Source: Rhodocyclaceae bacterium | GTDB lineage: Bacteria > Pseudomonadota > Gammaproteobacteria > Burkholderiales > Rhodocyclaceae | NCBI GenBank assembly: GCA_018883265.1 | Contig: VEQK01000001.1 | Location: 1-64,000, forward strand | DNA length: 64,000 bases | Direction of reading: 5' to 3' | Shown here: positions 20,357 through 30,516 of the stretch, piece after piece | Position numbering within the stretch: the stretch's first letter is position 1 | Layout: each line of letters begins with the position of its first letter | Program-made: the position numbers and the translations under genes | Notes under the pieces: generated by a model | What the model was told of the DNA's origin: nothing | Seen by the model: only the letters and a program-made list of their open reading frames with translations | Databases searched by the model: none

Positions 20357-20420
20357 AAAAGGGTGTATAGTGACTCCATCAGCTTACTGATACCACTCAA
20401 TTTTTAGAAAGGAACCGATC

Positions 20421-20969
20421 ATGGCCAAGAACGCCAATCTGCCGAACGTTGAAGAACTGACCGCTGCAAACGCTGCAGCAATCGCTAATCTGGAAGCCGT
20501 TGCTCACACTGCGCTTGAAGCCATCGAAAGCCTGTCGGCTCTGAATCTGAACTTTGCCCGCGAGTCGTTGAACAAGAGCTCGAAGCAAGCGAACGCTGCA
20601 CTGAAGCTGAAGACACCGCAAGAAGCTGCTGCCATGAACGCTGACTCGGTTCAGCCGGTGGTTGAGAGCGTGGTTGCCTACGCTCGTGGTGTGTACGACA
20701 TCGCCAACGGCGCGGCTTCGGAAATCAGCGGCATGCTGAAAAAGCAATTCGATGATCTGAGCAAGAAGGTGCAGGACGCTGCTGTTTCGGGCGCCAAGGC
20801 TGCCCCGTTCGGTTCGGACGTTGTCCTGGCTGCCATCAAGCAGACGGTTGAAGCCAACAACGCAGCCTATGCCAACCTGAGCAAGGCTGTGAAGCAGGCG
20901 GCTGACATTGCTGAAGCCAACGTGACCAAGGCCACCGAAGCGGCTGTCAAGGCAACCAAGCGTAAGTAA
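20421..20969 (+). CDS. Phasin family protein
   Basis: Ala/Lys-rich helical protein; NLNFARESLNKSSKQANAALKLKTPQEAAAMNADSVQPVVESVVAYARGVYDIANGAASEI; aaaggaaccgatc upstream. Confidence 0.88.
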   Translation: MAKNANLPNVEELTAANAAAIANLEAVAHTALEAIESLSALNLNFARESLNKSSKQANAALKLKTPQEAAAMNADSVQPVVESVVAYARGVYDIANGAASEISGMLKKQFDDLSKKVQDAAVSGAKAAPFGSDVVLAAIKQTVEANNAAYANLSKAVKQAADIAEANVTKATEAAVKATKRK

Positions 20970-21014
20970 GGTCTTTGTAGTCACGCGCTACCAAGCATTC
21001 GGTAGCGCTAGAAG

Positions 21015-21042
21015 AGTCCGGCGACTGCCGGACTTTTCTTTT
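21015..21042 (+). terminator. Rho-independent terminator of phasin gene
   Basis: agtccggc-gact-gccggact followed by tttctttt. Confidence 0.85.
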
Positions 21043-21168
21043 GGGAAGCATCAACACAGGCTTGGATTTCATAACGGAATGGCAGGGTTTGTGCAGCTAA
21101 TCGAGAATAATTCCGTGGCAAAATTCATTTAATTTCACAACGCATTCAACAATGTCCGGATTTTTCTC

Positions 21169-22500
21169 ATGAGTCTGCTTCGCTACATTAATACCGTCAT
21201 CAAAGACGAGATCAAAGCGATCCATGAGCAGTTTCGTGAATCCAGGACGCTTCTAATTGCTTTTTTGCTCTGTGTCATTGGCATTATTGTGTACCTGCAG
21301 CCATTTCCTGACCGGCACATCTACATTGGCAGTTCATACAAGGGCGGAGACTGGTACCAGATGTCCGAATCATCGGCCGCGTTCCTGAGTGAGCATGGCT
21401 TGGACAGTCAGGTCATGGTCACCAACGGTGCGTTAGACAACGTCAACCGGTTGATTGACCCGGAGGATCCGATCAATGCGGCTTATACCTATGGCGTCGC
21501 TCTGGATGATGCACAGCGCAAGCAGATCGTTTCCCTGGGTAGTGTCACTTACGAACCGATCTGGGTTTTTTACAAGAAAAACCGGATCCCGAACCTGGAA
21601 ACCCCCCGTGGACTAATTAAATACCGTGTCGCCATGGGTCCCAAAGGCAGTGGTTCGCATGCCATTTCCCAGATGCTGCTAAAGATCTACGGTGTAAACA
21701 CCGAGGACTATCCCAACTTTATATCCGATTCCTTTGAGAATGCCGAGCAGCGCTTTCTCAACGGCGATGCGGATGCCCTGGTCATGGTTGCCACAGTAGT
21801 GGATCCCATCGTCAATAAACTTCTGCGGACACCGGGTGTGGCCGTACTGAGCTTTGAGAATGCCGAGGCCTTTGATAAGCGTTACAACTCCTTTGATGCC
21901 GTGCGTCTACCCGCCGGTTCCGTCAGCATCTATCCGCAGATACCGGTACAGGATATCTCGCTGATTGCAACCACGACCAGCGTTGTGGTCAAGAAAAACA
22001 TGCATCCGGATTTGCAATTGGCGCTTCTGATGGCCATCAAGGAGATGAATCGTAGTTCGGAGAACCTGTTCTTTGCCAAACGTAATGAATTCCCGGCCTA
22101 CGTTGACCCGGCGGTGCCGCTGAGCCCGGTGGCAGCAAAGTTCTACGACTACGGGCCGCCACAGGCGATGCGGTATTTGCCTTTCTGGATTGCCGGTTTT
22201 ATCGACCGCGCCTGGCTTCTGCTGTTGGGGTTAGTGGCAGTTTTTTACCCGCTGTCGAAGTTAAACCTGCATATCCGCAAGCTGCGCTTTGTCGTGCATG
22301 AGCGCCCGTTTTACGAGGAGCTATTGGCAATCGATAAGCAGATCTCTACGCAGCAACTCACCGACGAAGAAAAAAATGCGATTCGCGAGCGTCTGGACAG
22401 CATTAACAGGCATGCCGTCGAGCATGCTGTTCCCATTGGCGAAGAACCGCACTATTTTGATCTGGTCAAAGCCCTCGACCTGATACGGCGGAAACTATAG
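21169..22500 (+). CDS. TAXI family solute-binding-like membrane protein (paralogue 2)
   Basis: TM, PFPDRHIYIGSSYKGGDWYQMSESSAAFLSEHGL; NEFPAYVDPAVPLSPVAAKFYDYGPP; second TM and C-terminal helical tail. Confidence 0.82.
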   Translation: MSLLRYINTVIKDEIKAIHEQFRESRTLLIAFLLCVIGIIVYLQPFPDRHIYIGSSYKGGDWYQMSESSAAFLSEHGLDSQVMVTNGALDNVNRLIDPEDPINAAYTYGVALDDAQRKQIVSLGSVTYEPIWVFYKKNRIPNLETPRGLIKYRVAMGPKGSGSHAISQMLLKIYGVNTEDYPNFISDSFENAEQRFLNGDADALVMVATVVDPIVNKLLRTPGVAVLSFENAEAFDKRYNSFDAVRLPAGSVSIYPQIPVQDISLIATTTSVVVKKNMHPDLQLALLMAIKEMNRSSENLFFAKRNEFPAYVDPAVPLSPVAAKFYDYGPPQAMRYLPFWIAGFIDRAWLLLLGLVAVFYPLSKLNLHIRKLRFVVHERPFYEELLAIDKQISTQQLTDEEKNAIRERLDSINRHAVEHAVPIGEEPHYFDLVKALDLIRRKL

Positions 22501-22532
22501 GGCCGACCTTACCAGTCACCCACGCTGCGGGT

Positions 22533-22739
22533 TCAATCGTCGGCGTACTGGCCTTTGAGCATGCTGACAATCTGACCATTCGCCGAGTCGATAGCGCGAA
22601 CGGCGAAGTCAGGAAACGCCTTGCGAATGCAGTAGACATGAGACTGAACCGCTTCCAGAGAGTCTTCGATGGCCTCGTAAAAGCGCCAGTTGGTTCTGGT
22701 TGGACTCAGCACCTCGATCGTAAATGAATGTATCAACAT
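22533..22739 (-). CDS. Small hypothetical protein (paralogue of 22743..22919)
   Basis: FTIEVLSPTRTNWRFYEAIEDSLEAVQSHVYCIRKAFPDFAVRAIDSANGQIVSML. Confidence 0.6.
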   Translation of the reverse strand: MLIHSFTIEVLSPTRTNWRFYEAIEDSLEAVQSHVYCIRKAFPDFAVRAIDSANGQIVSMLKGQYADD

Positions 22740-22742
22740 CGT

Positions 22743-22919
22743 CTAAGCCATCACCAGAGTCTTCGAGCTCAGTGCATCAAGTGCTCGCACAATGTACTCG
22801 GGGTAAATCCTTTTGATCAGATCCACCTGCTTTCTGATCTGTTGTAATGCCATGACGCCGGACTCAACCGACACCCACTCACGCGTGCTCGGGATACATA
22901 CTTCAATTCTGTATTTCAA
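22743..22919 (-). CDS. Small hypothetical protein, TTG start, paralogue of 22533..22739
   Basis: LKYRIEVCIPSTREWVSVESGVMALQQIRKQVDLIKRIYPEYIVRALDALSSKTLVMA*; strong SD (gaggaggagatcg) before TTG; below track length cutoff. Confidence 0.6.
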   Translation of the reverse strand: MKYRIEVCIPSTREWVSVESGVMALQQIRKQVDLIKRIYPEYIVRALDALSSKTLVMA

Positions 22920-23169
22920 CGATCTCCTCCTCGCCTCTTTTGAGGTCTCTATGAGAACATTATGGGCAATTCACTCATCTGTAACAAGTTGATTCAGATT
23001 GAATGTTGACAATCATCAAAGAATCTTTTCAGCCTCTATGACGAAGTCATAAAATGTAAGCATCAAGGTGTTTCGAATACTGAACAGGCAAGTGCTGGCG
23101 TTGCGAGCGGACGCGTCCGGGCGGGTAGTTCACCGTCGGGAAATAACGAATGGAGATGTCAAAGGATCG

Positions 23170-24594
23170 ATGATGCAGCGCACGATGGTGAAATTTCTAT
23201 TTCATGGACTCATTGGCATCTGTTTCGGCACCGTGGTTGCGCAGGCTGCCGAAACAAACCGCCCCAGAGCCTACGAAGCGATGCTCTCATCCGGAAAGGT
23301 CAGAATGGCCGTGCCCTATGACCGTTCTATCTATGTCGATGCCAGGGGCCAGAAACTCGGAGCATCGTTGGAAATTTCGAAATACTTCGGGAATTTTCTG
23401 ACGGCAAAATATAAGAAGAAGGTACAGGTCACCGTAGTGCCAACGATGCCCGGAACACTGTTGGATGCGATGGATTCCGGACAGGCCGATTTTGCCATGG
23501 GTTATGTCGATGGTTATGTGGCAAAGCTTGATCCGGCACGTTATCTGGTTTATCCGCATCCACGCCATGAGAATCATGTGCTCGTGTCAGGCCCCGGCGG
23601 CCGAGAAATTTCCAGACTGGAGGAGCTTTCCGGTGAAACAGTCTGTCTGGGACGGCAGACGGACACGCCTATCTTTAATGATCTGAACGGCACACTGCAG
23701 AAATCCGGCAAGAAAGCGATCCACGTCTTTAAAGACCGTCTGGTTCTAGATGATGAGGACCTGTTGCAGATGCTGAACGACGGGTTAATCCCCTATGTGT
23801 TTGTCGCCTCTTGGAAGGCCAGGCTCTGGAAACCGCTACTGGCGAATATTCGCATCAACCAGGAAACAGAGTCTCCAGGAGCGACGACAGAGGGGGTTAT
23901 TGTTGCCCGTGAGAACCGGGTGCTGGGTGAGGACATTCTTGAATTTGGCGTCAGCCCGTCGATCGAAAGCGCCCTGAATATTTATAGGAATGGCGATTTC
24001 AGATATCGTGAGCATACTTTGAAAAACCCGGTTGCTCCGGCCGAGTGGGCGCGTTATGTGAGCATGAAACCCTACTTCGACCGTTATGGTAGCGACAATA
24101 GTCTCGACCCGCTGTTTCTTGCGGCGCTGGGCTTTCAGGAAACGATGCTGAACCAGAACCTGGTCAGCCCGGTGGGGGCTGTGGGCGTCATGCAGCTCTT
24201 GCCGGCAACCGGAGCATCCATGAGAGTGGGCAATATCCGCGAGCTTGAACCGAATATTCACGCTGGCTCCAAATATATTGGCTCCCTGCTATCCAGCATG
24301 TCGATTGATGAGCAGTTTCCACGGGCAGAGCGGGCGCTCTTTGCGGTCGCAGCCTACAACGCGGGACCCAATAACATTCGTAAAGCGCGCGAGCTGGCCG
24401 CCCAGATGGGATTCAATCCGAACAAGTGGTTCCTGAATGTGGAAATGGCCGCCGCAAAACTGATCGGTCTCGAAACCTTTTTCTACGTGCGCAATGTCTA
24501 TAAATACTACGTCACCTATGACATACGCCAGAGAAAGATGCAGCTGGATGAAGAGACGCTGATTCTGGAAACTAATAAAAAAATTAACAATTAA
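23170..24594 (+). CDS. MltF-like membrane-bound lytic transglycosylase (SBP_bac_3 + SLT)
   Basis: Periplasmic binding-protein-like N-part; LGFQETMLNQNLVSPVGAVGVMQLLPATG and VAAYNAGPNNIRKAR SLT motifs. Confidence 0.88.
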   Translation: MMQRTMVKFLFHGLIGICFGTVVAQAAETNRPRAYEAMLSSGKVRMAVPYDRSIYVDARGQKLGASLEISKYFGNFLTAKYKKKVQVTVVPTMPGTLLDAMDSGQADFAMGYVDGYVAKLDPARYLVYPHPRHENHVLVSGPGGREISRLEELSGETVCLGRQTDTPIFNDLNGTLQKSGKKAIHVFKDRLVLDDEDLLQMLNDGLIPYVFVASWKARLWKPLLANIRINQETESPGATTEGVIVARENRVLGEDILEFGVSPSIESALNIYRNGDFRYREHTLKNPVAPAEWARYVSMKPYFDRYGSDNSLDPLFLAALGFQETMLNQNLVSPVGAVGVMQLLPATGASMRVGNIRELEPNIHAGSKYIGSLLSSMSIDEQFPRAERALFAVAAYNAGPNNIRKARELAAQMGFNPNKWFLNVEMAAAKLIGLETFFYVRNVYKYYVTYDIRQRKMQLDEETLILETNKKINN

Positions 24595-24643
24595 AATGCA
24601 CGAGCACGATCTTGGCCATCCACCAGGAATACGCTGCGAAGCT

Positions 24644-25672
24644 CTATAGGTCGGCAGCGGCGGGCCACCAGAGATCGCCGATCCGCAAGCCATGGGCATT
24701 GGTAACAGCAGCAAGTACGGCATGGGCTGTCACTTCGGCAGTGGCGGTCATCAGGCGCATCATGTCGACGCTTTCCTGATTTTTTCCGGTAGCCATCGTA
24801 AACAGCGTATCGCCATCCATGCTTGTATGAACGGGGCGTATGGTTCTTGCCAGTCCATCATGCCCTATGCGGGCCAGGCTCTGTGCTTCCGCCTTGCTCA
24901 ATCGAGCATCGGTCATGATGACGCCGATGGTGGTGTTGGTACCCAGGTGAAGATCGGAAACGAGCCCGCCATGCAGTTCGGCCGAGACCGCATTCAGGAA
25001 CTCCCGGGAGGTCGGGTTCAGACGGGCGCCAGCAATAATATGTCCGGTATCCGGATCAACCACATCTCCGACGGCATTGCAGGCAACGATAGCGGCGACG
25101 GCAAAGCCATCGACTTCAATCATGGCCATCCCGAGGCCGCCTCGCATCGCACAGGCGTTGCCGTTCAGTTTTCCGACGGTTGCACCGCAGCCCGCACCGA
25201 TGTTTCCGTTCTGGCAAACCAAAGAGGGATCCATCGCGTTAATGCAGGCCCGGAAGCCTGCCTCGGCATCCGGATAAATGCCGGATCCATGGGGGTGCGT
25301 TGAAAAATCATCCACCCAGAGATCGAAAAGCACCGCGCCTGGCACAATAGGTACACGCACCGGTCCGACGTTCAACCCATGTTCATGCGCTTTCAGCCAG
25401 CGCATCATACCGCCTGCAGCATCAAGACCGTAGGCGCTTCCGCCGCTGAGCAAAATGCCGTGTATCTCGTTCACCGTACTGGAGGGATGCAGTAGGTCAG
25501 TTTCCCGCGTACCCGGCGCGGCGCCAACCACCGATACCCCGGCCGTTGCCCCCTCCGGATACAGGCAAACGGTACAGCCGGTCGGCCGCCTAGAATCGTC
25601 ATAATGACCGATGTGCACGCCCAGGCGCCGGTTGATATCAGCGGTAGTGCAGGAAGTAGTGATCTTAGTCAC
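24644..25672 (-). CDS. P1 family peptidase (DmpA/NylC superfamily)
   Basis: ILLSGGSAYGLDAAGGMMRWL, GNIGAGCGATVGKL, TTIGVIMTDARLSKAEA. Confidence 0.88.
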   Translation of the reverse strand: MTKITTSCTTADINRRLGVHIGHYDDSRRPTGCTVCLYPEGATAGVSVVGAAPGTRETDLLHPSSTVNEIHGILLSGGSAYGLDAAGGMMRWLKAHEHGLNVGPVRVPIVPGAVLFDLWVDDFSTHPHGSGIYPDAEAGFRACINAMDPSLVCQNGNIGAGCGATVGKLNGNACAMRGGLGMAMIEVDGFAVAAIVACNAVGDVVDPDTGHIIAGARLNPTSREFLNAVSAELHGGLVSDLHLGTNTTIGVIMTDARLSKAEAQSLARIGHDGLARTIRPVHTSMDGDTLFTMATGKNQESVDMMRLMTATAEVTAHAVLAAVTNAHGLRIGDLWWPAAADL

Positions 25673-25817
25673 GCTGGGTAGTAATCCTTAACAAGGTTGA
25701 ATCATGTCAAATTCACGCAAAAAACTGCTTGGGAAATCAGGCATTCCGATATGGAATTCATCCCATGGCAAGTCGATGATGCAGCGATGGTTTATAAAGC
25801 GGGCGTAGTATCCCCTT

Positions 25818-27569
25818 TCAGCTGACACTGGCCGGCTGGCGACTGTAGCGCCTTTCTCTCAAGGCGCGCACTTTGGCGCGGGTTTGTTCAATAGGAAGAT
25901 CGAGCTGGTTCATGACTTCCTCGGCGAGAGCTAACCCGCTCTCGAACACCTCCGGGATTACTTCGGTGGCGCCCAGCTCAAGAAAACGATCACGATAGGA
26001 GTCGTCCGGAACCCGGGCCACAATTTTGACATCTGGCCGAGTCCGTCGGATAGCAGGCAGCATCCGCTCGATCGCTTCTGGGTTCGGGAAGCAGATGACG
26101 ACAAGCCGGGCAGAGCGAATCCCTGCCGCCATAAGAACTTCCGGACGTTCTGCCCTGCCAAATACGACGTGGCAAAATTCATGACTTGCTTCTTCAACGC
26201 GACGTGCATTGACGTCAATCGCAGTCCAGACCATTTTCTCAGCACTCAAGAACTCGGCAACCGCGTGACCCGTTCGGCCAAATCCACAGATCAGAACATG
26301 GCCCTGTTCCCCGGTGATTTTTCCGTGGTGCTGAAAACGGGCTGTGCCGTCACTGGTGGGATGCGCATTCGGCGCAGAGGTTTTTTCGAGGTGATCGGCC
26401 AGCCTGGCTGAAAGTCTGATAACAAACGGGGCGACAAACATGGATAACAACATTACTGCCAGCGTGGACTGCAGAATCTCCTGGCTGATCAGCCGGTGAC
26501 TGAAAGAGAGCGTTAGGAGGACAATGCCGAATTCGCCGGCAATACCCAGTTGGGACGCCGTCTTCAATGCAACAGGTAGTGAGGTTTTGTTAAGTCGGCA
26601 GACGATTAGCACTACGGATGCCTTGCCAAGTATCAGCAGCACTAAACCGAGAGCGATGATGGGAATATGGCTAAATACATATCCCAGGTCGAGCATCATC
26701 CCTATAGACACAAAGAACAGGCCAAGCATGATGTCCCTGAATGGACGGATATCCGCCTCAACCTCGTGACGGTAGATTGTCTCGGAGACAAGAATACCCC
26801 CGATAAAAGCACCCATGGCTTCGGATAGACCGAACTGTTCCGTCGCCAGCGAGAGCCCAAAAACAATCAAGAGCACCGTCAGCATGAAGAGCTCGGGAGA
26901 ATGAAAGCGTGAGACCAGGGTAAAAATCTGCCTGACGATGATGCGGCCGATCCAGAACATGAGTAATAGAGTCACCACGGTCATGAGAAGACTCATGCCA
27001 AGAACCTGCGTCAGGTTGTCGGGACTCAATGCCAATGCAGGAATAATGATCAGGCTGGGAACGACTACGAGATCCTGAAAGAGCAAAACCGCCATCGTTC
27101 GCTGGCCGTGTCTGGAGTGAAGCTCGAATTGCTCACTTAACAGCTTGGCCATCATGGCGGTTGATGACATGGCAACCGCCAGGCCAACCGCCAGGCCGGG
27201 ACGCCAGCCCTGGTCGTAACCAAACCAGGTGACGAGCATGGTGCCCAGTACGGACAGCAGTAACTGGGCGGGTCCCAGACCTATCACCAGGTGGCGCATA
27301 TGTTTCAGCCGGGAGATATTGAATTCCAGGCCGATCGAGAACATCAGAAAGGCGATGCCGAACTCACCGATTTCTCGGACATCGTCGTCACCCGGCAAAA
27401 GATCGATGCCGGTTGCCGTAATCAGAACGCCGATCAGAAGATAGGCGAGCATTGAAGGCAACCTGAAAATACGCATCCCCAGTACGCCGAATACAGCCAT
27501 GATCAGCAGGGTGACAATGCTGGCCTCGGGCGATAGATCTGGCAGATAGGTGCTGAATTCAATCGGCAT
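25818..27569 (-). CDS. CPA2 monovalent cation:proton antiporter with TrkA-N domain
   Basis: Multi-TM Na_H_exchanger (LEFNISRLKHMRHLV...AVAMSSTAMMAKLLSE) and VLICGFGRTGHAVAEFL. Confidence 0.9.
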   Translation of the reverse strand: MPIEFSTYLPDLSPEASIVTLLIMAVFGVLGMRIFRLPSMLAYLLIGVLITATGIDLLPGDDDVREIGEFGIAFLMFSIGLEFNISRLKHMRHLVIGLGPAQLLLSVLGTMLVTWFGYDQGWRPGLAVGLAVAMSSTAMMAKLLSEQFELHSRHGQRTMAVLLFQDLVVVPSLIIIPALALSPDNLTQVLGMSLLMTVVTLLLMFWIGRIIVRQIFTLVSRFHSPELFMLTVLLIVFGLSLATEQFGLSEAMGAFIGGILVSETIYRHEVEADIRPFRDIMLGLFFVSIGMMLDLGYVFSHIPIIALGLVLLILGKASVVLIVCRLNKTSLPVALKTASQLGIAGEFGIVLLTLSFSHRLISQEILQSTLAVMLLSMFVAPFVIRLSARLADHLEKTSAPNAHPTSDGTARFQHHGKITGEQGHVLICGFGRTGHAVAEFLSAEKMVWTAIDVNARRVEEASHEFCHVVFGRAERPEVLMAAGIRSARLVVICFPNPEAIERMLPAIRRTRPDVKIVARVPDDSYRDRFLELGATEVIPEVFESGLALAEEVMNQLDLPIEQTRAKVRALRERRYSRQPASVS

Positions 27570-27592
27570 GATTCTTGTGAATCGTTCTGCGT

Positions 27593-29296
27593 CTATGCAA
27601 GGAGACGCCCAAGCAAGCTGCCGGTAGCGCTGTGGCCGAGAATGACATATTCCAGCGCATTAAGATTTTGCGCAGCGTTCCTTTGCTCGTTCCACGCGTC
27701 GCGCACCCCGGCAAACAGGATCTTGTCACCAATCGCCAATTCGGTATTCGCCGCTGGCAGGATGATCAACTTCCCTGCGCGTTCTATGGCCAGTGCCATC
27801 AGGGCGAGAGGCTCGTCACGATGTCTGTTGGATGTCAGCAGATGCAACAGTTGAAGTGGGGTGCTCTGATTCTCGGGGTTGCTCAACCATTGGTGGAGTG
27901 CCGGTGTCTTTGCTTGCGTAAGGTTGAGACGCCACACAAAGGGAACAAGCCCCTTGGTGATGGGTTTGAGTTGATTAAGCACCTGCTCCGCCCAGTCGGC
28001 ATCGCGTTTTTCTATTTCACGGACAAACCGGCCCAGCATGGGGGTTGTAAGGAAGCTTAAGCAGGCGTGTGCGATGGTATGAGTCGTTACCATCGTCAGG
28101 TTGGCGTGAAAGCGCTCAAATAAAATCGAATTGGCGGCGCTACTCTGGCGCATCACAATGAAAAGTTTGGGATTAAGATGCCGGGCCGTGATCGCGATGG
28201 AGAGATTGTTGATATCGTTGTCCGAACCAGCCACCAGGCCAACGGCACCTGCAATCCCCGCATCAACCAGCGGTGAGGATTCGGTGCCGTTGCTGAGTAT
28301 GGACTTGTGGTCGTCCGGGTTGGTCGGCCTTGGATCGATGATGGTCACCTGATCATGTAGCCCGAGCGCATCAAGTTGATGGACGATCGCCCGACCAAAA
28401 TGTCCGTATCCGCAAATAATCCAGTGCCCGGTAGGCGGGTGTGGCATCTCGGGGAGCGGCGTCTCTGGAACGCGTGTGAGCCATTCGACCAGTTGAAAAC
28501 CCGATGGATTGCGCAAGGCCAGCGCCAGGCGACGTGCGTAAAGCGTATAGGGATCAACAATGAAATTCGTGCCGAAAGAGGCCATGTTGGCCGCAATCGA
28601 TGCATTTTCAGCGCGGGCGATAATGGGGATGCCGGGATTAAGCAAGCGCACATTCATCGCGATCGCCAGATTGGTGTCGTCGTTGTTGGTCACTGCCAGC
28701 ACTGCCTTGCAGGCAGGAAGCTGAAGACCCGCCAGAAGCAGGGTGGCCGGCAGCTGGGCGTCTGCCTGCAGGGCGGGGACGTCTGCTTGATAGTCGCCCA
28801 GCTCAAGCTCCTGAATCGGCTCGGGTCGATGATCAATGGCGACAAAGCGCATTTGAACCTGATCGAGCGTTTGGCTGATCAGGCTTCCTGTTTCACCCAT
28901 GCCGCAAATGATGCAGAAAGGTTCCGTCATTCGGCGGGTCTTTCTGGAGAAACGGCTGGTTGCCAGGGCACGATGCAAGCCATCGTCCTTCAGAAGGTTA
29001 AGGATGCTCAGTATGGAATAGGTCCAACCAATCACCGTCAGGTAGATGCAGATGGTGACCCAGAAGCGTTGGCTGTAGGAAAACGCTACAGGGATTTCGC
29101 CAAAGCCGATGGTGCTTGCGGTATAGCTGATGAAGTAGAACGCGTCAAAGAATGACAAAGGCGCGGTTGGCTGACCCTCCGCATCTACCCCGGGGATGAG
29201 TGTTAGCCCGAAAATTGAGATGGCATAGATAAGAATAATTGCAATCAGCGGCGCGCGCATGCGCCGCAAGACCAGAAACAGAATGCTGTCTTTCAT
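27593..29296 (-). CDS. Potassium channel-like protein with tandem TrkA-N domains
   Basis: FISYTASTIGFGEIPVAFS pore-like segment; CGMGETGSLISQTL and ICGYGHFGRAIVHQL Rossmann motifs. Confidence 0.88.
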   Translation of the reverse strand: MKDSILFLVLRRMRAPLIAIILIYAISIFGLTLIPGVDAEGQPTAPLSFFDAFYFISYTASTIGFGEIPVAFSYSQRFWVTICIYLTVIGWTYSILSILNLLKDDGLHRALATSRFSRKTRRMTEPFCIICGMGETGSLISQTLDQVQMRFVAIDHRPEPIQELELGDYQADVPALQADAQLPATLLLAGLQLPACKAVLAVTNNDDTNLAIAMNVRLLNPGIPIIARAENASIAANMASFGTNFIVDPYTLYARRLALALRNPSGFQLVEWLTRVPETPLPEMPHPPTGHWIICGYGHFGRAIVHQLDALGLHDQVTIIDPRPTNPDDHKSILSNGTESSPLVDAGIAGAVGLVAGSDNDINNLSIAITARHLNPKLFIVMRQSSAANSILFERFHANLTMVTTHTIAHACLSFLTTPMLGRFVREIEKRDADWAEQVLNQLKPITKGLVPFVWRLNLTQAKTPALHQWLSNPENQSTPLQLLHLLTSNRHRDEPLALMALAIERAGKLIILPAANTELAIGDKILFAGVRDAWNEQRNAAQNLNALEYVILGHSATGSLLGRLLA

Positions 29297-29321
29297 TTTG
29301 CCGTCTCGGGCTCGGCTGGAA

Positions 29322-29705
29322 TTAACGACGCATCATGACGGTTTCAGCAATCAGCAGGGCTACGGAGACGACGTTGGCAAACAGGGCGCCCCCCGAGAGA
29401 GAGACAACACTGGCAGTGATTTCCGGGGTCATGCCCGCCATCGTGATATGAACGGCGACCGCCCAGGTAATCGCAGCAGCAATCAGCTGTAAGTCTGCAA
29501 CCAGGCTGGTAGCCAGATGGATCGCGCCAATCTGGGTGCGATCCCCGAATTTCAGAACGGTTGCGATCAGATTAACGATAATTGCTGCAAAAAGCTCATA
29601 GATGTGGTGCAACTCAGGGCGTTCGATATCACCGACAAAGAAGCCAAAGTTGAGCGTTGCGGCGAGAACGATAAAGAAACCAAAGACAACTTTTTCCAGA
29701 TTCAT
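29322..29705 (-). CDS. DUF6394-like small integral membrane protein
   Basis: FFVGDIERPELHHIYELFAAIIVNLIATVLKFGDRTQIGAIHLATSLVADLQLI. Confidence 0.75.
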   Translation of the reverse strand: MNLEKVVFGFFIVLAATLNFGFFVGDIERPELHHIYELFAAIIVNLIATVLKFGDRTQIGAIHLATSLVADLQLIAAAITWAVAVHITMAGMTPEITASVVSLSGGALFANVVSVALLIAETVMMRR

Positions 29706-29920
29706 ACCTACTCCTCAAATCAAGGGTACCGGTTGATTTGATTATAGGCCACATCAAAAGTGCTTTTCGATTTGGTGTGGGGAAAAGCGTCTGGACAAGA
29801 CCTCCTACTCGATTCGCTTTGGTCTGCTGCAGTCAGGGTGCCGGGATTGATGCGAGAAATCGCGCTAACCTGGCATCAATCCTGTAGAATCAAATAATCT
29901 ATAAATTACCGTCTATCCAT

Positions 29921-30511
29921 TTGAATTTTCGTAAGTTTGGCCTTCGTCCAACTCTGTTCTCACGCCCTGTTTCCAGTGGTCGACTCAAGGATGCCAAAGC
30001 ATCGCTTCAGCGTTACTGGTTCAAGTTGCGGGCGGGTGTTTTCTCGCGAGGTCAATGGTCGCTGGGGAGCGCGAAGATTCATGTTCATCCCGAGCGAATC
30101 TCTGCTGCACTGTGTGTCATTTTGATGCTGGTGATCGTGGCGACAGCAGCCTACTGGGCATTGCGTATAGTGCAAATTCCATTTCCACCGTCAGTGACCG
30201 GCAAAGGCGTTGTCTTTTATGAGGCGGGTTCTGGCCAGACCCTGCGTTCGTTATTCGGAGAAAAAAACTTTGACGCGAGCCGTGTGGTATTGCGCGGCAT
30301 TGTGATTACCGGAACGAATGCTTCGGGTCATGAGGGAATGGCATTAATTGAAATAGATGGCAAAACGGCGCAGGCAATTTCTGTGGGGGAAATGTTGCCC
30401 CCGGGTATTCGTCTGGAAAAAATTAATCCTGAGGGCGCTGTAATGAACTATCAGGGTAAAGAATTCAGCCTGCAACAATCATTCGATAGTGGCTCAGGCA
30501 AATCCCAGTAA
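29921..30511 (+). CDS. gspC: Type II secretion system protein C (HR domain)
   Basis: Single TM then FYEAGSGQTLRSLFGEKNF..VVLRGIVI..ALIEIDGKTAQAISVGEMLPPGIRLEKI; first gene before gspD; TTG start assumed. Confidence 0.82.
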   Translation: MNFRKFGLRPTLFSRPVSSGRLKDAKASLQRYWFKLRAGVFSRGQWSLGSAKIHVHPERISAALCVILMLVIVATAAYWALRIVQIPFPPSVTGKGVVFYEAGSGQTLRSLFGEKNFDASRVVLRGIVITGTNASGHEGMALIEIDGKTAQAISVGEMLPPGIRLEKINPEGAVMNYQGKEFSLQQSFDSGSGKSQ

Positions 30512-30516
30512 GGCCC

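Noticed and set aside
28376-29155. 259-aa + strand ORF opposite the K+ channel gene
   Set aside because: Fully antisense to a well-supported TrkA-N channel; the translation has no recognisable domain.
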